A stretch of 64,000 nucleotides of DNA, from positions 62,001 to 126,000 of the forward strand of contig NZ_BDBS01000009.1 in assembly GCF_001613105.1 (NCBI RefSeq), written 5' to 3'. The notes under the pieces are model-generated. The model was given only the letters and a program-made list of their open reading frames with translations. It was not told the origin of the DNA and did no database searches. Position numbers and translations under genes: made by a program. Below are positions 8,280 to 16,555 of the stretch, one piece after another; the stretch's first letter is position 1, and every line of letters starts with the position of its first letter. Origin of the DNA: Nocardia pseudobrasiliensis NBRC 108224 (GTDB taxonomy: Bacteria > Actinomycetota > Actinomycetes > Mycobacteriales > Mycobacteriaceae).

Positions 8280-9594
8280 CAATTACAAGGTCGTGCACTG
8301 GCTCAATATCAGGAAGACCACGACCGGGCAGCTGGCCGCGGCCGTCGGCGCCGATCACGAACACCTCGCGAAACTGATGTCCGCGCCCGGTGAGAGCGAT
8401 TGGCCCGACGATATCGCCGACGCGGTGGCCCGCGCGTTGCAGCTCACGCCCGAACAGCTCGTCGCCAGCGGCCGATCCGATCTGACGGTGTCGATCCGCA
8501 CCCCCGAGCAATTGCGCGACACCCGCCGACCGATTCAGCGTGACGGCATCCACTTCTACAACTACTACACAATGGCCGCGCCGCCGGGCGCGGTCGCACC
8601 GGTCATCCTCGATATTCTCTGCCCGGTCGATCGGGTGCCCGCCCTGAACAACGGACATCTCGAACCGGCGATCACGATCAACCTCGGCCCCGGCGACATT
8701 CACGGGCGATGGGGCGAGGAACTCGACGAGTCCACCTGGCAGGTCATCGAAACCAATGGGGGCCAAGACGATTGGATCGTCGGCGACTCCTATGTGGAAC
8801 CTTCGTATTGCCCGCACAGTTATTCACTGGCCGGAACCACCCCGGCCCGAATCGTGTCCTACACGGGTCAATCCTCGCTGGCCGGACTGATCGAGGACCT
8901 CAACGACTGGTCCGATCCGGCCGCGACGGCGATGTTCGAATGGCTTGCGGGCGAATCGGTTCCGCGGCAGGTGGCGCTTCTGCTGCTGTCGCGTCGCGGA
9001 CACACCCTGGCATCGGCCGCAGCCGGTCTGGGGGTGCGCGAGGCCGATCTCGCCGCGGCGATCGATGCCGGATCACCGGAATTGCTGCGGGAGTTGGGTA
9101 CCGCGCTCGGCTTCGACTACCGGCTGCTGATACCGCCCACGACCCGGCACGACGCGGTGGGCAAGACCTTCAAATCCGTCGCGGAGTGCCGCGCGGAGAT
9201 TCGCGCCTTCCAGGGTTATCGGGTCACCTCGATGGCCTCCGCGCCGCACCTGCCCGATCTCACCGGACTGTTCCTGCGCGTCGCGGGCGAGGGCGGCCGA
9301 TTGTGCGAGCCGGCGCAATCCCACTACCTGGTCACCGGCGGCGCGCCCACGCTGCACTGGATTCGCGCCGACGGCTCCGAGGAGCGTGCCGAATTGGCCG
9401 CCGACGCCTCGGTGTGGGTGGCGCCGTTCGTCTCGCATCGTTGGTCCGGCGCGGGCGCGCTGATCAAGCTGGGGTCGGGACGACATCTGGGCTATCTGGA
9501 CCTGTTCGAGCTGACCAACACCTACGCCCCGGCGGCCACCCTGCGGCGCGGCCGCCGGGACAGCCGCGGGTGGGGTTACGACTCCGGGAGATGA
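8269..9594 (+). CDS. phpD: 2-Hydroxyethylphosphonate dioxygenase (HEPD), forming hydroxymethylphosphonate
   Basis: Non-haem iron oxygenase of 441 residues, close to the 443 of Streptomyces HEPD (PhpD). HEPD cleaves the C-C bond of 2-hydroxyethylphosphonate with O2, giving hydroxymethylphosphonate and formate. Long stretches match HEPD as I recall it, including RRPIQRDGIHFYNYYT, ALNNGHLEPAI and YVEPSYCPHSYSLAG. The 2-His-1-Glu iron ligands correspond to His130, Glu177 and His183, and Lys16 is present. The Glu argues against methylphosphonate synthase, whose triad uses Gln. Both cupin halves and N-terminal helical regions are present. It overlaps phpC and is followed by the TTG of the next gene after 3 bases. 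Very strong family call. Confidence 0.95.
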   Translation: MRVDNYKVVHWLNIRKTTTGQLAAAVGADHEHLAKLMSAPGESDWPDDIADAVARALQLTPEQLVASGRSDLTVSIRTPEQLRDTRRPIQRDGIHFYNYYTMAAPPGAVAPVILDILCPVDRVPALNNGHLEPAITINLGPGDIHGRWGEELDESTWQVIETNGGQDDWIVGDSYVEPSYCPHSYSLAGTTPARIVSYTGQSSLAGLIEDLNDWSDPAATAMFEWLAGESVPRQVALLLLSRRGHTLASAAAGLGVREADLAAAIDAGSPELLRELGTALGFDYRLLIPPTTRHDAVGKTFKSVAECRAEIRAFQGYRVTSMASAPHLPDLTGLFLRVAGEGGRLCEPAQSHYLVTGGAPTLHWIRADGSEERAELAADASVWVAPFVSHRWSGAGALIKLGSGRHLGYLDLFELTNTYAPAATLRRGRRDSRGWGYDSGR

Positions 9595-9597
9595 AGA

Positions 9598-10608
9598 TTG
9601 CGCGTCGTCTACACCGATCCCGCCTGGGCGCTGAACGAGCGAGGACAGCCGGATCTCGCCCTGGCCGATATCGAGCGCGCGGCCTTCGGCGAGGGGATCG
9701 AGCTGCGGCTGGGGCTGTTCGACGGCCGATATATCCTGCGGGGCACGGACTTTCACGAACATGTGCGCGGCGCGGACGCCCTGGTGGTCTATCGCTGCCA
9801 GGTCACGCGGGAACTGCTCGACGCGCTCGGGCCGGGCTGCCGGGTCATCGCCCGCAGCGGCGTCGGCATCGATAATCTCAACGCCCCGCTGCTGGCCGAG
9901 GCGGGCATCATGTCGTTCAACGTGCCCGACTACTGCGTCGACGAGGTCAGCACCCACACCCTGGCCCTGCTGCTCGCGCTGGAACGGCGGGTCTGCACCC
10001 AGGACCGTTTGGTCAAGACCCGGCAGTGGAACATTCACGCGGGCGGGGTGCCGCGACGGGTGGGGACTCGGACCGCCGGAATCGTCGGATTCGGCCGCAT
10101 CGGCCGGGCGACCGCGCGCAAACTACAGGCGTTCTATCAGCGCGTCATCGCCTACGACCCCTACGTCTCGGCCGATCTCATGGCCGGGTACGGCGTCACC
10201 GCCGCAATGGATCTCGCCGAATTGTTCGGCGCCGCCGACGCCGTGGTGATCCACGCGGCGCTGACTCCGGAAAGCGATCGGCTCGTCGACGCCGCGGCAC
10301 TGGCCGCGGCGCGGCCCGACGCTTTCCTGGTCAATACCGCCCGGGGGCGGCTGGTCGATCCGGCCGCGGTCCTGGCGGCTCTGGAGGCCGGCCGGCTCGG
10401 CGGTTTCGCCTCCGATGTATTCACCCCCGAGGATCCCAACGACGATCCGACCGCGCGCAAACTGCTGACCCGCGACGACGTGGTGGTGTCGGCGCATCGC
10501 GCATTCCTGTCGGTGGAATCCGAGCGAAGCAGTAGGCGACGCATCGCCGAGGGCGTCGCGGGGGTTCTGGCCGGTGGCCCACCACCCGCCGAAGGCCGAG
10601 TCACCTGA
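9598..10608 (+). CDS. phpE: D-2-hydroxyacid dehydrogenase-type oxidoreductase (PhpE-like), oxidising hydroxymethylphosphonate
   Basis: NAD-dependent enzyme of 336 residues in the phosphoglycerate dehydrogenase family. It has the Rossmann loop GFGRIG, the NTARGRLVD segment with the catalytic Arg, an acidic residue near SDVFTPEDP and a His in VVSAHRAF. In the phosphinothricin pathway the homologue PhpE oxidises hydroxymethylphosphonate towards phosphonoformaldehyde. The start is TTG at 9598, with GGGAG seven bases upstream; the nearby ATG at 9591 is out of frame. Placement directly after HEPD fits oxidation of the HEPD product. The alternative of a generic hydroxyacid dehydrogenase is less likely in this operon. 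Confidence 0.88.
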   Translation: MRVVYTDPAWALNERGQPDLALADIERAAFGEGIELRLGLFDGRYILRGTDFHEHVRGADALVVYRCQVTRELLDALGPGCRVIARSGVGIDNLNAPLLAEAGIMSFNVPDYCVDEVSTHTLALLLALERRVCTQDRLVKTRQWNIHAGGVPRRVGTRTAGIVGFGRIGRATARKLQAFYQRVIAYDPYVSADLMAGYGVTAAMDLAELFGAADAVVIHAALTPESDRLVDAAALAAARPDAFLVNTARGRLVDPAAVLAALEAGRLGGFASDVFTPEDPNDDPTARKLLTRDDVVVSAHRAFLSVESERSSRRRIAEGVAGVLAGGPPPAEGRVT

Positions 10609-10616
10609 GAGAGGCA

Positions 10617-11549
10617 GTGCGTGTGAGAGAAAACCTCCCTGTTCGAACGAGACCACCGGCCGCGGGCGTCGCCGGCGCGCAGTTACGCGGACTGCTCGCC
10701 GAACCCGAACCGTCCTACCTCATGGGCGCGCACGACGGGCTCAGCGCCCGCATCGCCGCCGAGGCCGGATTTCCCGCGATCTGGGCGTCGGGGCTGTGTA
10801 TGTCGACGATCCTGGGCTGTCGCGACAACGACGAGGTGTCCTGGAGTGAGCTGCTGGATCTGACCGCGCGGATGGTCGAGGCGGGCGGCGTGCCCGTGCT
10901 AGTCGACGCGGACACCGGCTACGGCAATTTCAACACCGCCCGGCGCTTCGCCGCCCGCGCCCAGCGGATCGGCGCGGCGGGAATCTGCGTCGAGGACAAG
11001 GTCTTTCCGAAGATGAACTCGTTCTTCGGAGAACAGCATCCCCTGGCGCCGATCGGTGAGTTCTGCGCCAAGATCGCGGCGTGCCGCGACTGCGTCGACG
11101 ACGAATTCGTGATCGTGGCCCGGGTCGAAGCCCTGATCGCCGGGGCCGGAATGGCCGAGGCCCTGCGCCGGGCCGAGGCATACCGGGAGGCGGGCGCCGA
11201 CGCCATCTTCATTCACTCACGGCAGCGGACCGTCGAGGAGATCGCCGAATTCACCAGGGAGTGGGGCGCGCGCCTGCCGTTGGTGATCGCGCCGACCACC
11301 TATTACACCGTGCCCGCTCAGACCTTCGCCGAACTCGGTATCGCCGCGGTGATCTGGGCCAACCACGCCATGCGCGCCTCGGTGGCCGCCATGCGGGAGG
11401 CCTGCCGGGCGCTGCGCCGCGACGGCGCGGCCGCGGTGGAACCGGTGATCACCCCGCTCGACGAATTATTCTCGCTCATGGGCTATCCCGAGCTGGAGGC
11501 CGATCAGGCGCACTACAGCTCACTCGCGCAGAAGTGGGTGGATTCGTGA
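10617..11549 (+). CDS. pepM: Phosphoenolpyruvate phosphomutase (PepM)
   Basis: First committed enzyme of phosphonate biosynthesis, rearranging PEP to phosphonopyruvate to create the C-P bond. The isocitrate-lyase-superfamily barrel carries the diagnostic EDK-x5-NS signature at residues 126-135 (EDKVFPKMNS), which separates PEP mutases from carbon-bond lyases, plus DADTGYGN with Asp97 for Mg binding. Length is 310 residues, normal for the family. Start is GTG at 10617 behind GAGAGAGG, eight bases after the previous stop. The stop overlaps the decarboxylase GTG by 4 bases. This gene alone identifies the region as a phosphonate cluster. Confidence 0.97.
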   Translation: MRVRENLPVRTRPPAAGVAGAQLRGLLAEPEPSYLMGAHDGLSARIAAEAGFPAIWASGLCMSTILGCRDNDEVSWSELLDLTARMVEAGGVPVLVDADTGYGNFNTARRFAARAQRIGAAGICVEDKVFPKMNSFFGEQHPLAPIGEFCAKIAACRDCVDDEFVIVARVEALIAGAGMAEALRRAEAYREAGADAIFIHSRQRTVEEIAEFTREWGARLPLVIAPTTYYTVPAQTFAELGIAAVIWANHAMRASVAAMREACRALRRDGAAAVEPVITPLDELFSLMGYPELEADQAHYSSLAQKWVDS

Positions 11550-12709
11550 TCGACGCCGACGAACTGCTCGGCGGACTGATCACCCGCGGCGTGGTCGATG
11601 TCGTCGGCGTGCCGTGCTCGTATCTGACGCCGATGATCAATCGGGTGGCGTCCGGTTCGGCCGCGGGCTATCTGCCGGTGACCCATGAGGGCGAGGCCGT
11701 GGCCATCGCCGCCGGGTGTTGGCTCGCGGGAGCCACGGCCTGTGTGATCGGGCAGAATTCGGGTCTGGGCAATATGGTCAATCCGCTGACCTCGCTCACC
11801 CATCCCAGCCGTATTCCGGTGCCGCTGCTGGTCAGCTGGCGCGGGGAACCGGGTTTCCCGGACGAACCGCAGCACGAGCTGATGGGCGAAATCACCCCCG
11901 CACTGCTCGAGCTCATGCGCGTCGGTCACGCGATACTGCCCGCCGAGGCCGCCGAACTCGACAAGTGCCTGGAGGCGGGCTGGACCGAAATGGACCGGGA
12001 GCAAACGCCTTTCGCGTTCATCCTCCGCAACGGCGTCATGGCCGCCCAGCGACTGGACGAGCCGCCGCTGGCCGATCCGGTGACCGCGACGTTCATCCGA
12101 TCCCGGCGTTCTCGCGACGCGCCGACGCGCATGGCCGCCCTCGAATGTCTGATCGGAACCCTCACCGACGAGGCCGCCGTGGTGTCCACCACCGGCAAGA
12201 CCAGCCGTGAACTCTATACGCTGGCCGACCGGCCGCAGCATTTCTATCTGGTCGGGGCGATGGGTTCGGCCAGCGCGGTGGGTCTGGGCGTCGCGCGGCA
12301 TACCTCGCGACCCGTTGTCGTGATCGATGGCGACGGCGCGGCGCTCATGCGATTGGGCACGCTGGCCGCGGTCGGCGCGCACGGCGGACCGAATCTGACG
12401 CATGTCCTGCTGGACAACCGGGTGCACGATTCCACCGGGGGGCAGCGGAGTTTGGCGTCCCAGGTCGACTTTCCGGCCGTGGCGCGGGCCTGCGGCTACG
12501 CCCGCGTGTACGACTGCGCCGATCTCGACGAATTCGCCGAGGCCGTGGGTGCAGCGCAGGCCGAGCCGGGACCGGCGTTCGTCTATTTGACGATCCGCCC
12601 GGGTTCCCTCGCCGAATTGGGCCGTCCCGCGGTCCGCCCGCCCGAGGTGGCGAGGCGGTTCCGCGATTTCGTGACCGGTCGGGGGAAGGACGTCGACCAT
12701 GTTTCGTGA
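11546..12709 (+). CDS. ppd: Phosphonopyruvate decarboxylase (thiamine diphosphate dependent)
   Basis: Drives the unfavourable PEP mutase equilibrium by decarboxylating phosphonopyruvate to phosphonoacetaldehyde. The 387-residue protein has the N-terminal pyrimidine-binding part with the catalytic Glu in THEGEAV (Glu48) and the C-terminal diphosphate motif beginning GDGAALMRLG and ending at an Asn in LLDNRVHDS. The GTG start overlaps the PEP mutase stop (GTGA), the usual tight coupling of these two genes, and the 3' end overlaps the aldehyde dehydrogenase start by 11 bases. Confident call. Confidence 0.96.
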   Translation: MIDADELLGGLITRGVVDVVGVPCSYLTPMINRVASGSAAGYLPVTHEGEAVAIAAGCWLAGATACVIGQNSGLGNMVNPLTSLTHPSRIPVPLLVSWRGEPGFPDEPQHELMGEITPALLELMRVGHAILPAEAAELDKCLEAGWTEMDREQTPFAFILRNGVMAAQRLDEPPLADPVTATFIRSRRSRDAPTRMAALECLIGTLTDEAAVVSTTGKTSRELYTLADRPQHFYLVGAMGSASAVGLGVARHTSRPVVVIDGDGAALMRLGTLAAVGAHGGPNLTHVLLDNRVHDSTGGQRSLASQVDFPAVARACGYARVYDCADLDEFAEAVGAAQAEPGPAFVYLTIRPGSLAELGRPAVRPPEVARRFRDFVTGRGKDVDHVS

Positions 12710-14090
12710 CGGCGCGATACAGCCCGCCGCCGACCGGCTCACCGTGCGCAATCCCTGGACCGGCGAGAGCGTGGGAACGGTTGCGCGCGATACGGTTTCG
12801 GATATGGACGCGGCGGTGCGGGCGCTTCGCGACTCCTGGCGACCGCTGCGGCCGGACCGGCGGGCGGGCATTCTGAACGCGGCCGCGACGCTGATCCGGG
12901 AGCGTTCCGGGGAGCTGGCCGAACTGATCTCGTGCGAATCCGGAGTGTGCATCGCCGAGACCCGCAAGGAAACCGAGCGCGCCGCAACCAATCTCGACGT
13001 CGCCGCGACCGAGACCGAGCGGCTGCGCGGGGAGACCATCCCCATTCCGGGCCAGGATCGGTTGGCGCTGACCGTCTTCGAGCCGATCGGGGTGGTCGCG
13101 GCGATCACGCCGTTCAATCGGCCGCTCAATCAGGTGGTCGTGAAGGTGGCTCCCGCGCTGGCCGCCGGATGTCCGGTCGTGGTGAAACCGTCGGAGCAGA
13201 CGCCGCTGACCGCCCTGGCCTTCGCCGAGATCATGCTCGCGGCCGGGCTGCCGCCCGAAAACCTCGTCGTCACAACGGGTGAGCCCGGCGTCATCGGTCC
13301 CGCGCTGGCCGGGCATCCCGACATCGATATGGTGACCTTCACCGGTTCGGTCGGTACCGGCCGCGCGGTGGCGGCCGCGGCCGCGGGCCGCAAGACGCTG
13401 TTGGAATTGGGCGGCAACGATCCGCTGATCGTGCTGCCCGACGCCGATCTGGAACTCGCGGTGGGGTTGGCCGCCCAGGGCGCGTTCGCCACGGCCGGAC
13501 AGTCCTGCCGGGGGATCAAGCGCATCATCGTCGTGGGCGAGGTGGCCGACGAACTCGTCGCCGCGCTGGTGGCGGCGGCCCGGGCCAAACGGGCCGGGGA
13601 TCCGATGGATCCGAGCACCGATGTCGGGCCGCTGATCAGCGAGCAGGCCGCGATCACGGTACACCGGCGCATCACCGACGCGGTCGCCGCCGATGCGAAA
13701 CTGCTGCTCGGCGGCGATCGGAACGGGCCGCTCATCACTCCGGCCGTGCTCGATCGGGTGCCCGCCGAGGCCGAATTGGTCGTGGAGGAAACCTTCGGGC
13801 CGGTGGCGCCGGTGATCCGGGTCGCCGATACCGCCGAGGCGATCCGGGTGGCCAACGGGACGCGCTACGGCCTGCAGGCCGGGGTGGTCACCTCGGATGT
13901 GGCCGAATTCTCCGCCGTCGCCGCGGCCCTGCGGGTCGGGGCGGTGAATCTCAATGCGGGACCGCATTTCGATTCGCCGCATATCCCGTTCGGCGGCGTG
14001 AAGGCCAGCGGTGTCGGCCGCGAGGGCATCCCGTATTCCGTGCGGGAGATGAGCGTGGTCAAGACGATCACGCTGCCCTACCACTCGTGA
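12699..14090 (+). CDS. Aldehyde dehydrogenase, likely phosphonoformaldehyde dehydrogenase (PhpJ-like)
   Basis: NAD(P)-dependent aldehyde dehydrogenase of 463 residues with the oxyanion Asn in TPFN (Asn140), catalytic Glu236 in LELGGN and nucleophile Cys270 in GQSCRG. In the phosphinothricin pathway PhpJ, an aldehyde dehydrogenase, completes the oxidation of phosphonoformaldehyde to phosphonoformate after PhpE. The operon position after HEPD and PhpE supports the same step. It might instead oxidise phosphonoacetaldehyde to phosphonoacetate, or an aldehyde released by the thioester reductase-like protein. The ATG overlaps the decarboxylase end by 11 bases. Confidence 0.85.
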   Translation: MFRDGAIQPAADRLTVRNPWTGESVGTVARDTVSDMDAAVRALRDSWRPLRPDRRAGILNAAATLIRERSGELAELISCESGVCIAETRKETERAATNLDVAATETERLRGETIPIPGQDRLALTVFEPIGVVAAITPFNRPLNQVVVKVAPALAAGCPVVVKPSEQTPLTALAFAEIMLAAGLPPENLVVTTGEPGVIGPALAGHPDIDMVTFTGSVGTGRAVAAAAAGRKTLLELGGNDPLIVLPDADLELAVGLAAQGAFATAGQSCRGIKRIIVVGEVADELVAALVAAARAKRAGDPMDPSTDVGPLISEQAAITVHRRITDAVAADAKLLLGGDRNGPLITPAVLDRVPAEAELVVEETFGPVAPVIRVADTAEAIRVANGTRYGLQAGVVTSDVAEFSAVAAALRVGAVNLNAGPHFDSPHIPFGGVKASGVGREGIPYSVREMSVVKTITLPYHS

Positions 14091-14106
14091 ACGTTAGGAC
14101 CATGCG

Positions 14107-14880
14107 ATGACCGATTACCGAGCGCTGTTCCGGCTCGACGGGAGACGTGCCCTCGTGGTCGGCGCGGGCAGTGGCATCGGCCGCGAATCCGCGCTCGCCC
14201 TGGCGGCATTGGGCGCGGAGGTGGTGTGCGCCGATATCGATCCCGCGAAGGCGGAGGAGACCGCGGCGCTGGCCGAAGCTCCGGCCACGGCGTATCGGTT
14301 GGATGCCCGCGACGCCGACGCGGTCGAGGCGGCCGCCGCGGCGATGTCCGAGCTCGACGTCTTCGTCTTCACCACCGGACGCAATGTCCGCAAGCGCGTA
14401 TTCGACTATGACATAGCGGAATTCGATGCCGTACTCGATCTCAATCTGCGGGCCGCCTTCCATATGATCCGGGCGTTCGGCAAGGGCATGGTCGCCCGGG
14501 GCAGCGGGTCCATTGTGGGTCTGTCGTCGATCCGGGCGGTCACGGTGGAACCCGGACAGGCCGTGTACGCGGCGACGAAAGGGGCTCTGCTGCAGCTGAT
14601 TCGGGGGGCCGCGGCGGAATTCGGGCCCGCGGGGGTCCGGGTGAACGCGGTCGGGCCGGGCGTGGTGCGCACGCCGCTGACCGATTCGATCTACGCGGTG
14701 CCGGAATGGCAGGCGGCGTACGCGTCCAAGAGCGCGCTGGGCCGCTGGGCGCGGCCCAGCGAAATCGCCGGAGCCGTCGCGTTCTTGGCGACCGATGCCG
14801 CCAGCTTCGTCACCGGCACGATGCTCTACGTCGACGGCGGTTGGACCGCCGTCGACGGTCGCTACGATCCGCCCTGCTGA
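14107..14880 (+). CDS. Classical short-chain dehydrogenase/reductase
   Basis: SDR of 257 residues with the cofactor loop GAGSGIGRE, the catalytic Ser in GLSSIRAV and Tyr-x3-Lys in YAATKGA; Asp in VCADID after the second strand suggests NAD(H) preference. It is the last gene of the core operon, 16 bases after the aldehyde dehydrogenase. A TTAGGACC sequence lies upstream of the ATG. It could interconvert a keto and hydroxy group in a late intermediate. Its final 19 bases overlap the convergent end of the carrier-protein gene. Substrate unknown. Confidence 0.85.
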   Translation: MTDYRALFRLDGRRALVVGAGSGIGRESALALAALGAEVVCADIDPAKAEETAALAEAPATAYRLDARDADAVEAAAAAMSELDVFVFTTGRNVRKRVFDYDIAEFDAVLDLNLRAAFHMIRAFGKGMVARGSGSIVGLSSIRAVTVEPGQAVYAATKGALLQLIRGAAAEFGPAGVRVNAVGPGVVRTPLTDSIYAVPEWQAAYASKSALGRWARPSEIAGAVAFLATDAASFVTGTMLYVDGGWTAVDGRYDPPC

Positions 14881-15113
14881 GAGGACCGCGAATTCAGCTG
14901 CGTCACCGTCTCTTCGACGAAGGTTCCCATATCGGGCGCCTCGAACAGCACGGTGACCGACAGCCCCTCGCCGAACTCGGTGCGCAGCGCGGCCATCAGC
15001 TGATCGGCCAGCAGCGAATCGCCGCCGAGCTCATAGAAGTTCGCGCCCGACTCGGTGTAGTCGCTGCCGCACACCCGCCCGACGACGGCCCAAACTCGTT
15101 CCCGCACGGTCAT
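14862..15113 (-). CDS. Discrete acyl/peptidyl carrier protein
   Basis: Small acidic carrier protein of 83 residues with the phosphopantetheine site Ser33 in LGGDSLLA. It would hold an acyl or aminoacyl group as a thioester. The ATG at 15113 overlaps the ligase stop as ATGA, so ligase and carrier are probably made together and act as a loading pair. The gene ends inside the 3' end of the convergent SDR. The condensation enzyme and thioester reductase-like SDR about 10 kb away are likely partners, because no other carrier is present in the cluster. Confidence 0.88.
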   Translation of the reverse strand: MTVRERVWAVVGRVCGSDYTESGANFYELGGDSLLADQLMAALRTEFGEGLSVTVLFEAPDMGTFVEETVTQLNSRSSQQGGS

Positions 15114-16555
15114 ACCTCTCTCCGCAGTTTGCCGGAGGCCGTCCGGCGTACATCGTCGACGATTTCGATCACTCGCGGCGTCTGCGCGCGCGTGAGCTCC
15201 GCGCGGCAGTCGCGCCACAGCTCGGCCAGCACCTGTTCCGTCGCGCCATCGTGCAGGCTGACCTGCGCGCACACGACCTCCCCGAGCCGGGGATCGGGCA
15301 TGGCGCGCACGCGGACATCACGGACCGCCGCGTGGCGTTCCAGGACCCGTTCGACGTCGCGGGGGAACACCTTCACACCGCCCACATTGACAGCGTCGTC
15401 CTTGCGGCCCACCAGAGTCACGTAACCCTCGGCATCCCGGTACGCCAGATCGCCGACGCTGAAGTACCCGTCCGCTTCGGCCAGTCGCGGTCCGTCGCCG
15501 AGATAGACAGGCTGCGCGGCGTTCTCGTCGGTCATGAACAACTCCCCCGTCGTACCGGTGGGGGCCTCGCGATGGAATTCGTCGAGGATCCGGACCGAAC
15601 AGTGGATCGGCCGCCCGACGGATCCGGGATGGCGCAGCCATTCGTCGCCGCGAATGCTGAGCACCCCGATCCGTTCGACGCTGCCGTACTCCTCGTACAC
15701 CCGATCCGGTTCGATCAGCTCCAGCCAGCGGCGTTTCACCGACTCCGGACAGCGGGCCGCGGTGTGCACGACCAGCCGCAGGGTAGCGAACCGGCGGGCG
15801 TCTCCGCCGCTGGCTTGGATGAGGGTGCCCATTTGCGCGGGGACGGTCCGAAACACCTCGACCCCTTCGGATTCGAGCAGTTCCAGGAACAGTTTGGGTG
15901 AGGCGTTGGCGGGCACGATGATCCGATGTCCCAGGGCGAGGCCGTGATACAGCGCGCCGAAACCCGCGTGGTAGAGCGGCAATCCGACGATCTGGGTCTG
16001 CCCGTAGGCCATTCCCCGCTCGCGTTCCTTCCCGCTGAGCGGTCCCGATTCGGGATAGGCCCACGGCCGGTTGCGGATGAGGAGTTTGGGAACGCCGGTC
16101 GTTCCACCCGACAGCGACACCGACCGGGGCAATCCGTCGGCGGTCAATTCGGCCAGGCCCGGAATCGGATCGTCACCCCCGTGATAGGAGACCAGGTTGA
16201 GCTCGCTCCCCTCGACCACCCAGCCGCGCGGATAGCGTTCGACCACATCGGATTTCGCCGCGGCGGTCCAGCGATGATCCACCGGAACGACCACCGCGCC
16301 GAGTTCCCACAGCGCCAGCGTCGCCACCACGTGGCCGATACCCGGCGCGAGCGCGACCGCGACCACATCGCCCGCGCGCAATCCGGTGCGCCGGAACGCC
16401 TCGGCTCGTTCACCCGCTCGGGCCGCGAGGTCGCGCCAGGTGATGGCGTCGCTGGTGGCGGCGGTGAAACCACGTACCTCCACGGCGTTGTCGCGCGGCC
16501 GCCCCGCCGCCGACCGCGCGACGAGTTCGCAGATCGACACCTTGCCCTCAGCCAT
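15110..16555 (-). CDS. Stand-alone adenylate-forming ligase (acyl/aminoacyl-CoA or carrier loading)
   Basis: ANL-superfamily enzyme of 481 residues. It has the ATP loop SLSGGTTGVPK, the YEEYGS motif, the GYFSVGD motif with Asp, the hinge GRKDDAVNVGG and the C-terminal catalytic Lys in TASGKLRRE. It activates a carboxylate as an adenylate and probably transfers it to the adjacent carrier protein, whose start overlaps its stop. The N-terminus overlaps the aminotransferase stop by 8 bases. I cannot read the substrate; the pocket does not look like a standard amino-acid A domain code that I can decode by eye. Confidence 0.88.
   Translation of the reverse strand: MAEGKVSICELVARSAAGRPRDNAVEVRGFTAATSDAITWRDLAARAGERAEAFRRTGLRAGDVVAVALAPGIGHVVATLALWELGAVVVPVDHRWTAAAKSDVVERYPRGWVVEGSELNLVSYHGGDDPIPGLAELTADGLPRSVSLSGGTTGVPKLLIRNRPWAYPESGPLSGKERERGMAYGQTQIVGLPLYHAGFGALYHGLALGHRIIVPANASPKLFLELLESEGVEVFRTVPAQMGTLIQASGGDARRFATLRLVVHTAARCPESVKRRWLELIEPDRVYEEYGSVERIGVLSIRGDEWLRHPGSVGRPIHCSVRILDEFHREAPTGTTGELFMTDENAAQPVYLGDGPRLAEADGYFSVGDLAYRDAEGYVTLVGRKDDAVNVGGVKVFPRDVERVLERHAAVRDVRVRAMPDPRLGEVVCAQVSLHDGATEQVLAELWRDCRAELTRAQTPRVIEIVDDVRRTASGKLRREV

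Noticed and set aside
8269..9594. Methylphosphonate synthase
   Set aside because: The triad position has Glu, and PhpE/PhpJ-like genes follow; HEPD fits better.
10617..11549. Isocitrate or methylisocitrate lyase
   Set aside because: The EDK-x5-NS signature and the adjacent decarboxylase identify PEP mutase.
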